Source: Treponema sp. UBA2869
GTDB taxonomy: Bacteria; Spirochaetota; Spirochaetia; Treponematales; Treponemataceae
NCBI GenBank assembly: GCA_002350445.1
Contig: DEEV01000027.1
Coordinates: forward strand, 7,742 to 13,445
Direction: 5' to 3'
DNA length: 5,704 nucleotides
The notes beneath the pieces are model-generated. The model saw only the letters and a list, made by a program, of their open reading frames with translations, had not been told where the DNA came from and ran no database searches. Made by a program: the position numbers and the translations under genes. Below are positions 1 to 5,704 of this stretch, in pieces; within the stretch, counting starts at the first letter, position 1; every line of letters begins with the position of its first letter.

Positions 1-793
1 TTCGCTACCAGACTGGATTTTCGGTACTACGGGCGGAAATACGCCTTGTGTGGAAATAAAGGCTGATGGCAGTACTTTTTTGCTTGATGCAGGAACCGGA
101 ATTCGTGTTTTTGGAAAATCTGAATCACAGCCTCAGGATAAGCATTATAATCTGTTCTTTTCCCATTTTCACTGGGATCATGTTCAGGGGCTTCCTTTTT
201 TTGATCAGGCTTATAATCCTAAATCTGTTATAGATATTTATTCACCGGATCCTAAACTTCAGCAGTTTCTGGAAAATCAGATGGTTGCTCCGTATTTTCC
301 GGTTCCGTTCGGGGCTTTTACAAAAAATATAAATTTTCATACGGTTGAGCCTGTTAAGCCTTTTAAAATCGGTAACGTAGAAATTAACTGCTGTCGTATG
401 TTTCATCCTGGCGATTCATATAGTTATTCATTTACCTGTAATGGAAAAAGATTTGTTTATGCAACCGATGTTGAACTTAAAACAGATGCTTATCAGAATA
501 ATCCTGATTTTAAGGCGGTTTTTGAAAATGCAGACTGCATAGCTCTTGATTCTCAGTACACTGTAGAAGAAGCTTATCACAAGGAAAACTGGGGTCATTC
601 TGCTTTTTGTTATGCAATAGATTTTGCCGTTCACTGGCATATAAAAAAAATAATGCTTTTTCATCACGAGCCAGCTTATGATGATAAAAAACTGAATTCA
701 ATACTTCAGGCTGCAAGATGGTATGCGCGCTATATTGACCATTCTGATGTTCAGGTAGAGCTTGCCAGAGAAAATTTGGAGCTTGTTTTATGA
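1..793 (+). CDS. MBL-fold metallo-hydrolase, 5'-truncated by the window edge
   Basis: This is a probable zinc-dependent hydrolase of the metallo-beta-lactamase superfamily, related to the PhnP / RNase Z-like phosphodiesterase group. The reading frame is open from position 2 to the TGA at 791-793, giving 263 visible residues. A GTG at 50 is not the real start, because codons before it encode the family's N-terminal GGNTPC motif (visible residues 11-16). DAGTG follows at 29-33. The metal motif HFHWDH is at 55-60; H135 (FHPG), D156 (YATD) and H221/H222 (LFHHEP) fit the other metal ligands. A DSQYT...WGHS block (183-200) is typical of this subgroup. No signal peptide or membrane segment is visible, so the protein is probably cytoplasmic. 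The missing N-terminus is probably a few tens of residues. The true substrate cannot be read from the sequence; cyclic nucleotide, RNA or phosphonate-ester phosphodiesterase activity are all possible. The stop overlaps the next gene's start by 4 bases. Confidence 0.92.
   Translation, partial: SLPDWIFGTTGGNTPCVEIKADGSTFLLDAGTGIRVFGKSESQPQDKHYNLFFSHFHWDHVQGLPFFDQAYNPKSVIDIYSPDPKLQQFLENQMVAPYFPVPFGAFTKNINFHTVEPVKPFKIGNVEINCCRMFHPGDSYSYSFTCNGKRFVYATDVELKTDAYQNNPDFKAVFENADCIALDSQYTVEEAYHKENWGHSAFCYAIDFAVHWHIKKIMLFHHEPAYDDKKLNSILQAARWYARYIDHSDVQVELARENLELVL
778..781 (+). promoter_or_regulatory. Ribosome binding site (GGAG) of the 64-residue gene
   Basis: GGAG lies inside the end of the hydrolase gene, 8 bases before the ATG at 790 and 11 before a second in-frame ATG at 793. 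The spacing favours 790 as the start and supports the small gene being translated. Confidence 0.6.
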
Positions 794-984
794 TGTATGT
801 CGATAACGGAGATATCGAGGTTCTTGATTATTCGTTTACGAAAAATGAAGTTTTTCTTCTTGCAAAATTTCTGAGGGTAAACGAAGAATCTTTGCCGGAA
901 GGCTTGGAAAATATTTACAAAACCCTGCTCGATTCCGTTTATAATACTTTGTCTCTTGAAGAGGTTAAACAGTTTTTCTCATGA
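790..984 (+). CDS. Small hypothetical protein, 64 residues, coupled to both neighbours
   Basis: I do not recognise this protein. It starts ATGATG, with ATG 790 preferred because GGAG sits 8 bases upstream, and ends TGA at 982-984. Its start overlaps the hydrolase stop (ATGA, 790-793) and its stop overlaps the mltG start (ATGA, 981-984), which suggests translational coupling through all three genes. By hand count it has 12 Asp/Glu and 5 Lys/Arg, so it is acidic. It has no Cys, His or Trp, no signal peptide and no membrane segment. Residues 16-30 and 39-63 look amphipathic and helical, with regularly spaced Leu, Phe, Val and Tyr, so it is probably a small helical cytoplasmic protein. The tight fit between two real genes, its ribosome site and a normal codon pattern argue that it is real. 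A partner or regulator role for MltG is only a guess from position. Confidence 0.72.
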   Translation: MMYVDNGDIEVLDYSFTKNEVFLLAKFLRVNEESLPEGLENIYKTLLDSVYNTLSLEEVKQFFS

Positions 985-2093
985 AAAAAAATCTTAAAAA
1001 AATACTTATCCTTTTACCGGCTTTGTTTGCTGTTGTTTTTGTTTCATTTTGTATTTATCTTTCTGTTTTGCTTTCGCCGGTTTCGGCACAGAAAACAGCC
1101 TCTGTGATTAATGATACAAATGCTGAAAATTCTGCTGTTGCTGCATATTATAGTGGTGTTCGTATAGAAGTTTCTTATGGTGAAACTGCGTATGATGTGG
1201 CAAATAAACTTTGCTCGGCCGGAATAATTAAAAATGCGCGTCTTTTTTATTATTTTATAAGATTTCCGCGTGCGTTTTCTATCTTTTTCAAAAATGAACA
1301 GATTCCGGCTTCTTACGCGTTAAAAAGCGGAGTTTATTATGCTGATTCTTCCATGAGTTTCCCTCAGCTTGCAGAACTTTTTTCGAGTGGTAAAACGGAA
1401 TATGTTTCGGTTGTAATTCCGGAAGGTTATACAATTTCTAAAATTGGAGCATTGCTGGAACAAAATAGAATTTGTACAGCGGAAGATTTTATTTCATTTT
1501 GTAAAACAAAAAAGCTTCCCCTTGAATATGGAATTCCTGCGGAAAGCTGCGAAGGTTATCTTTTTCCAGATACATATTTTTTGAACATAGGAATGGATGC
1601 AGAAACTGTTGCAAGAGTAATGATTGAAAACTTTTTTGAAAAAATAAAAAGTGTTTCAGGACTTTCAGAAAAAAATTCTGAAGATTTGTTTCAGATTGTG
1701 ACGCTGGCTTCTATTGTTGAACGTGAATATCGTGTTCCGGAAGAAGCACCTCTTATTGCGAGTGTTTTTAAAAACCGTATACGTCGCAATATCGGGCTTT
1801 ATTCATGTGCAACGGTTGAATATATAATTACAGAAATTCTTGGACGGCCACATCCGGAGCGAATTATGGTTGATGATACAAGAATAGATAATCCGTATAA
1901 TACATATAAATGGGCAGGTCTTACTCCGGGGCCTATTTCTAATCCGGGTTTGATTGCTCTTGATGCGGCATGTAATACGCCACAGACAAATTATTATTTC
2001 TTTCAGATTGCTGATGCTTCTGCCGGAAAACATGTTTTTACCACAACCTTTGAAGAACACAAGGTAAATCACAATCTTTATACAAAAAAGTAG
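981..2093 (+). CDS. mltG: Endolytic murein transglycosylase MltG (YceG-like)
   Basis: MltG cleaves nascent glycan strands at the outer face of the inner membrane and is thought to set strand length by ending peptidoglycan polymerisation. The 370-residue product has a basic N-terminus and one hydrophobic segment at about 8-34, then a periplasmic part. A LysM-like subdomain covers roughly 61-145, followed by the catalytic YceG domain. EGYLFPDTY is at 191-199, and ASIVERE at 243-249 puts E247 at the position of the catalytic Glu (E218 in E. coli). NPYNTY (304-309), GLTPGPISNPG (313-323) and a C-terminal HVF...EEH block (351-360) are also typical. Length is close to the usual 340-390. ATG 981 is the only possible start, since TAA at 966-968 closes the frame upstream. 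The nearest GAGG (961-964) is 16 bases away, so coupling to the previous gene is likely. VSA (34-36) could be a signal-peptidase site, but a retained anchor is the family norm. dnaG follows after 15 bases. Confidence 0.95.
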   Translation: MKKNLKKILILLPALFAVVFVSFCIYLSVLLSPVSAQKTASVINDTNAENSAVAAYYSGVRIEVSYGETAYDVANKLCSAGIIKNARLFYYFIRFPRAFSIFFKNEQIPASYALKSGVYYADSSMSFPQLAELFSSGKTEYVSVVIPEGYTISKIGALLEQNRICTAEDFISFCKTKKLPLEYGIPAESCEGYLFPDTYFLNIGMDAETVARVMIENFFEKIKSVSGLSEKNSEDLFQIVTLASIVEREYRVPEEAPLIASVFKNRIRRNIGLYSCATVEYIITEILGRPHPERIMVDDTRIDNPYNTYKWAGLTPGPISNPGLIALDAACNTPQTNYYFFQIADASAGKHVFTTTFEEHKVNHNLYTKK

Positions 2094-2108
2094 GTTTTTG
2101 GGTAACTG

Positions 2109-3917
2109 ATGGCTGGTTTTATTTCTAAGGAAACTGTAGACGCTGTAAATAACACTATAGATATCGTTCAGCTGGTTGGTGAATATACAAAACTTGAGCG
2201 GCGCGGCGGTAATGACTGGTGGGGCTGTTGTCCTTTTCATGGTGAAAAAACAGCTTCTTTTCATGTGGACGGCGATCAGAAATTTTATTACTGTTTTGGC
2301 TGTCATGCTTCCGGAAATGCCGTAAAATTTATAATGGAAATGGAAAAGATTTCCTATCCTGATGCGCTTGTTTCGCTGGCAAAAAAGTGCGGAGTTGCTG
2401 TTAAATATGAAGATGGTGCGCCTCCGGCTGATTATAAGCGTGATGATACTGCAGACCGGCTGATTGAACTTTACGAACGTACGGCGTCAATGTTTCATTA
2501 CATGCTTGTTGAAACCCCTCAGGGTAAAAAAGCTCTTGATTATATTACAAAACGCGGTTTAACGCGCGAAACTATCGAAAAATTTAAGCTTGGCTATGCA
2601 CCTGCAGATACAAAATGGCTTCATAAATTTCTTTTAGGTAAAAACTTTAGTGCAGAATTTCTGGCAAAATCCGGGCTGTTTAGTCAGAAGTATCCTGATT
2701 ATTCATTTTTTGCAGACCGACTTATGTTTCCGATTTTTAACCGTAAGGGGCAGGTGGTTGCTTTTGGCGGACGTGTACTACCGCCTGCAAATGAAAAGGA
2801 ACGTAAATACTTAAATTCGGGCGACCTTCCACAGTTTAAAAAACGTGAAACTTTGTTTGGTTTTAATTTTGCAAAAAATTCTATACGCGAAAATAAACGA
2901 ATAATTTTCTGCGAAGGAAATATGGATGTTATCGCCTATCATCAGTGTGGGCTTGACTATGCCGTTGCAACACTTGGAACTGCTCTTACCGAAGAACATA
3001 TAAAAATGATTCAGGGGTTTGTTGCAGAAGGAACTGTTTATCTTTCATTTGATTCAGATGATGCAGGTCGAAAAGCAACCTGGAAGGCGGTTAAACTTTG
3101 CCGCGAACATAATCTGACTGTAAAAATTATTTCGCTCAAGGGTGGAAAAGATCCTGCAGAAATTATGCTTAAATTTGGCGGCGAAAACTTGACTGCACAG
3201 GTAAATAGTGCTATATTAGATTCCGACTTTATTTTAAATACACTAGGGGAAATGTATCCTGTTGATACACCAGAGGGGAAAACAAAGGCGGCATTCGCTT
3301 TTTTCTCTTATGTAGATTCTCTTCAGTCCGATATTCAAAAAGAGTCAAGCCTGGAACAGCTGTGTCAGGCATTCAATCTAAAACCGGAGGCTGTAAAAAG
3401 AGATTTTAACAATCGTGATAAAGCCAAAGAACGTATAAATATCCGGCAAGAAAATAATCAAAAAGAAAGTAGGGCAAAAATAATTCCAGATGCAGAATTG
3501 CGTGGATTAACTGCCGTAACCGCCAACTTAGACCAGTTCAAAGTCTTGCGTTCCGCCGTTGCTGAAGACGATTTTACAAATCCTGTTGCCAGAAGGTTAT
3601 ATAAAGTATTAGAAGGGTGTTTTAACGACAATGCTTTTACTATAAGGGATATTCTTGGCCGCTGCGAAGATGATTCTCTGGTCGCTCTGATCACAGAAAG
3701 TCTTTCGTCTGGAGTCTATCAAAGTGAACAAGTTGGTATCATAGTCAAGGATACAATAAATTTAATAAAGAGAAATAAACTTGATGCACGGCGAAATAAA
3801 CTTCTGCAGCGAATACGGGATTATACCGTTGTTACTTCAGAGGATGAAGCCCAGTTAAAATCACTTCTTGCTGAAAAAATGGAACTTGATAAACAGGTTC
3901 AGACATTAGGAAAATAG
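2109..3917 (+). CDS. dnaG: DNA primase DnaG
   Basis: DnaG makes the RNA primers for lagging-strand synthesis and replication restart, working with the DnaB helicase at the fork. The protein has 602 residues, normal for the family. The N-terminal CHC2 zinc-binding domain (about 1-100) has ligands C41, H44, C62 and C65. The polymerase core (about 110-370) contains DRLMFPIFNRKG...AFGGR (203-222) and KYLNS (233-237). Its TOPRIM part carries E269 (FCEGNMD), D315 and D317 (FDSDDAGR) and KDPAE (347-351), matching the acidic metal-binding set. The C-terminal helicase-interaction region (about 385-602) is poorly conserved and helical, as usual. ATG 2109 is the first good start after the in-frame TAA at 2103; the ribosome site is weak (GGG at 2100-2102). 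It lies between mltG and rpoD, the latter starting 12 bases downstream, as in the macromolecular-synthesis operon. Codon use changes after about residue 370, and the gene contains a promoter-like sequence. Confidence 0.99.
   Translation: MAGFISKETVDAVNNTIDIVQLVGEYTKLERRGGNDWWGCCPFHGEKTASFHVDGDQKFYYCFGCHASGNAVKFIMEMEKISYPDALVSLAKKCGVAVKYEDGAPPADYKRDDTADRLIELYERTASMFHYMLVETPQGKKALDYITKRGLTRETIEKFKLGYAPADTKWLHKFLLGKNFSAEFLAKSGLFSQKYPDYSFFADRLMFPIFNRKGQVVAFGGRVLPPANEKERKYLNSGDLPQFKKRETLFGFNFAKNSIRENKRIIFCEGNMDVIAYHQCGLDYAVATLGTALTEEHIKMIQGFVAEGTVYLSFDSDDAGRKATWKAVKLCREHNLTVKIISLKGGKDPAEIMLKFGGENLTAQVNSAILDSDFILNTLGEMYPVDTPEGKTKAAFAFFSYVDSLQSDIQKESSLEQLCQAFNLKPEAVKRDFNNRDKAKERINIRQENNQKESRAKIIPDAELRGLTAVTANLDQFKVLRSAVAEDDFTNPVARRLYKVLEGCFNDNAFTIRDILGRCEDDSLVALITESLSSGVYQSEQVGIIVKDTINLIKRNKLDARRNKLLQRIRDYTVVTSEDEAQLKSLLAEKMELDKQVQTLGK
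3189..3217 (+). promoter_or_regulatory. Candidate internal sigma-70 promoter within dnaG
   Basis: TTGACT (3189-3194) and TATATT (3212-3217) are separated by exactly 17 bases, each matching the consensus at 5 of 6 positions. A TG at 3209-3210 adds an extended -10 element (TGCTATATT). The predicted start of transcription is near 3224, about 700 bases before rpoD. It sits inside dnaG codons, so it could be chance in AT-rich sequence. The match quality and the E. coli precedent of rpoD promoters inside dnaG make it credible. Confidence 0.42.
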
Positions 3918-3920
3918 GTG
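3916..3920 (+). promoter_or_regulatory. Ribosome binding site (AGGTG) of rpoD
   Basis: AGGTG overlaps the dnaG stop codon (TAG, 3915-3917) and lies 9 bases before ATG 3930. It selects that ATG over the in-frame GTG at 3918, which falls within the binding site itself. Ribosomes finishing dnaG end on this site, so re-initiation on rpoD is likely. Confidence 0.65.
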
Positions 3921-3929
3921 AACAATCTT

Positions 3930-5704
3930 ATGGACGAGACAAGCAATTCAGAAAATGAAAATCCTTTGGTAGGGAAATTCCTTGAATTTGCAAAAAATAA
4001 GCAGGTTGTAACTTGGGAAGAAGCGACAGATTTTCTTGGTCAGGATTTTGTAAATTCTGACGAGATGGAGTCGGTTCTTAAACTTTTGAATGAAAATAAA
4101 ATACAGCTTATTGAAACTGACATAATCGGCGTTGAAGATGCCGATGATCCTGTTGGTTCTGAAGAAGACGAAGATGACATCATGCTCGATGACGATGATG
4201 ATGTCGGTGAAGAAGATGATACTGTAGCTGAAATTGAAAAGGCTGAAAAAGCTTCAAAAAGTAAGCTTATAAACAGCGGTAAAGATTTGAATGTTGATGA
4301 TCCGATTCGTCTTTATCTGCGTGAAATTGGTAAAGAAAATCTTCTTACTGCAGAACAAGAAGTTGAGCTTTCTAAAAAAATGGAAGAAGGAAATAACATT
4401 ATTAAGGATGTTATTAAAAATTCCGGCATAATGATTCCAGAATTTTTTGCCATTGCTCAGAAAGCTTTTACAAGAATTGATATTCATGAACCAGGAAAAA
4501 CCCGTAAGGAAATTAACGAAGAGATGGCAGATAAACGCCGTCTTAAGACCTGTTACGGAGAACATATTAAACCGGTTCTGCCAGAAATGAAGCAGTATAT
4601 GGCTCTAAAAAAACAGCTTTTTGAATCTGAGCCTTCAAGTACAATTTTTGATAATCCTCAGCTTGTTGAACTTCGTAAAAAAATTCTGCCGGAACTTCAG
4701 AAAGTAGATATTCAGTCTGAAGAACTTGATAAATTTACGCAGAAATACATGGAAGCAACCCTCAAGATTGAAGAATACAATCAGAAGCAGGAAAAGAAGA
4801 TGAAGGAGCTGAGAATTTCAAATCCTTCTGAACTTCGTTCTCTTGGACGTAAAATTTCAATTAAATCTCAGGCTGTAAAACTTGAAGCAGAATTGAATAT
4901 GAGTGCAGACGAAATCCGCGAAATTTACACTCAGATTCAGAAAATTGACCGCAAATTAAGCAAACTTGAATACGAATTTGAAAATAACGTAGATGATATT
5001 CTCAAGATGACTCAGAATATCGAGCGTGGTCGTGTAATGCTTGAAAAAGCAAAGAATCGCCTTATAAATGCAAACCTTCGTCTTGTTGTTTCAATTGCAA
5101 AAAAATATACGAACCGCGGTCTTCATATGTTCGACCTTGTTCAGGAAGGAAATATTGGTCTTATTAAGGCTGTAGAAAAGTTTGAATACCGCAAGGGATT
5201 TAAGTTCTCCACATACGCAACCTGGTGGATTCGTCAGGCAATTACACGTTCTATCTCTGATCAGGCTCGTACAATCCGTGTTCCTGTCCACATGATTGAA
5301 CAGATTAATAAGGTTGTTCGCGAAAGCCGTCAGCTTATGCAGAAGCTTGGCCGCGAACCAACCGACGACGAGATTGCACAGCAGCTTGGCTGGCCATTAG
5401 CCCGCGTAAAGCAGGTTAAAAACGTTGCCCGTGAACCAATTTCTTTAGAAACTCCAATTGGTGAAGAGGAAGATTCAATTCTTGGAGACTTCATAGAAGA
5501 TAAGGATGTTGAAAATCCTGCAACACAGACAGCATTTACATTGCTTCAGGAACAGTTGCGCACAGTTTTGAATACTCTGCCACCGCGTGAACAGGAAGTT
5601 CTTAAAATGCGATTTGGTCTGGAAGACGGCTATTCACTTACACTTGAAGAGGTTGGTCTTTACTTTGATGTAACTCGCGAACGTATTCGTCAGATTGAAG
5701 CAAA
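3930..5704 (+). CDS. rpoD: Primary sigma factor RpoD (sigma-70), 3'-truncated by the window edge
   Basis: RpoD directs RNA polymerase core to housekeeping promoters. The window holds 591 complete codons plus two bases; the family end (KALRKLRHPSR and a short tail) is missing, so full length should be near 611. Region 1.1 is at about 11-62, followed by a very acidic linker (69-97). Region 1.2 (DPIRLYLREIG, 124-134) leads to a large non-conserved domain (about 141-378). Region 2 spans about 379-450 (NANLRLVVSIAKKYTNRG, FSTYATWWIRQAITR); W432, W433, Q436 and T439 match the E. coli residues for -10 melting and recognition. H454 and E457 (VPVHMIE) match those for extended -10 contact. Region 3 is about 455-530, with the 3.2 finger near 508-525. 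Region 4 runs from 535, and its recognition helix VTRERIRQIE (581-590) keeps R583, E584, R587 and Q588. These features mark a group 1 sigma, not an alternative one. Start ATG 3930 is chosen by AGGTG at 3916-3920. Confidence 0.99.
   Translation, partial: MDETSNSENENPLVGKFLEFAKNKQVVTWEEATDFLGQDFVNSDEMESVLKLLNENKIQLIETDIIGVEDADDPVGSEEDEDDIMLDDDDDVGEEDDTVAEIEKAEKASKSKLINSGKDLNVDDPIRLYLREIGKENLLTAEQEVELSKKMEEGNNIIKDVIKNSGIMIPEFFAIAQKAFTRIDIHEPGKTRKEINEEMADKRRLKTCYGEHIKPVLPEMKQYMALKKQLFESEPSSTIFDNPQLVELRKKILPELQKVDIQSEELDKFTQKYMEATLKIEEYNQKQEKKMKELRISNPSELRSLGRKISIKSQAVKLEAELNMSADEIREIYTQIQKIDRKLSKLEYEFENNVDDILKMTQNIERGRVMLEKAKNRLINANLRLVVSIAKKYTNRGLHMFDLVQEGNIGLIKAVEKFEYRKGFKFSTYATWWIRQAITRSISDQARTIRVPVHMIEQINKVVRESRQLMQKLGREPTDDEIAQQLGWPLARVKQVKNVAREPISLETPIGEEEDSILGDFIEDKDVENPATQTAFTLLQEQLRTVLNTLPPREQEVLKMRFGLEDGYSLTLEEVGLYFDVTRERIRQIEA
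4134..4220 (+). other. Asp/Glu-rich low-complexity linker in RpoD region 1.1
   Basis: Residues 69-97 of RpoD are mostly Asp and Glu, written with repeated GAT, GAC and GAA codons, including a run of five Asp (87-91). Acidic residues are usual in and after region 1.1, where negative charge mimics DNA and keeps the free sigma from binding promoters. The near-repetitive codons make the tract a likely place for length differences between strains. Confidence 0.75.

Noticed and set aside
50..52. GTG as start codon of the MBL hydrolase
   Set aside because: The frame is open upstream to the window edge, and the codons before it encode the conserved GGNTPC motif, so the true start lies outside the window.
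914..945. TTTACA and a perfect TATAAT upstream of mltG
   Set aside because: The spacer is 20 bases, beyond the usual 16-18, and no better -35 is present; AT-rich coding sequence gives such hexamers by chance.
1041..1052. Possible lipobox (VSFC, residues 21-24) in MltG
   Set aside because: Phe just before the Cys is not accepted by the lipoprotein signal peptidase, and the Cys lies in the middle of the membrane segment.
1896..1901. TATAAT inside mltG as a dnaG promoter
   Set aside because: The bases encode the conserved NPYNTY motif, and the only -35-like hexamer (TTGATG, 1870-1875) is 20 bases away.
1803..2306. Antisense open frame of 167 codons across the mltG-dnaG junction
   Set aside because: It lies wholly opposite two well-supported genes, shows no recognisable domain, and reads as an Ile/Lys/Arg/Cys-rich reverse-strand shadow.
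3918..3920. GTG as an alternative rpoD start
   Set aside because: It is in frame but forms part of the ribosome site for ATG 3930 and has no well-placed site of its own.
4176..4205. Inverted repeat GACATCAT / ATGATGTC with a 14-base loop
   Set aside because: It falls within the Asp/Glu codon tract, where such pairing arises easily; there is no U-run and it is inside an essential coding region, so a terminator is unlikely.
4254..4565. Antisense open frame of 103 codons opposite rpoD
   Set aside because: It is opposite the non-conserved domain of RpoD; its Phe/Asn/Ile-rich composition comes from reversing Lys/Glu/Asp codons.

Overview
The window looks like an ordinary chromosomal stretch of a spirochete, most likely a Treponema. 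The grounds are the gene order mltG-dnaG-rpoD (my recollection is that T. pallidum has the same dnaG-rpoD neighbourhood), the AT-rich coding sequence with U-ending codons, and a primary sigma factor with a large non-conserved domain. The genus call is inference from memory, not a database match.

All five genes lie on the + strand with almost no space between them. Positions 1-793 hold the 3' part of a gene for a metallo-beta-lactamase-fold hydrolase whose start lies upstream of the window. Positions 790-984 hold a 64-residue protein I do not recognise, joined to both neighbours by 4-base ATGA overlaps. Positions 981-2093 encode MltG, the membrane-anchored endolytic murein transglycosylase. 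Positions 2109-3917 encode the DNA primase DnaG. Position 3930 to the window edge encodes the primary sigma factor RpoD, which lacks only about its last 20 residues. The longest non-coding gap is 15 bases. I see no terminator, RNA gene, mobile element, CRISPR array or tRNA.

The layout is a variant of the macromolecular-synthesis operon. In E. coli this is rpsU-dnaG-rpoD, linking translation, replication initiation and transcription. Here the position upstream of dnaG is taken by a cell-wall enzyme (MltG), a small unknown protein and a hydrolase, so replication priming, transcription initiation and glycan-strand termination may share a transcript. A good promoter-like sequence inside dnaG (3189-3217) could give rpoD separate expression, as internal dnaG promoters do in E. 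coli.

I did not find a convincing undescribed system. The points most worth a second look are the small coupled protein, the internal promoter candidate, and the change in codon use in the C-terminal third of dnaG, where a weak internal start is also present.
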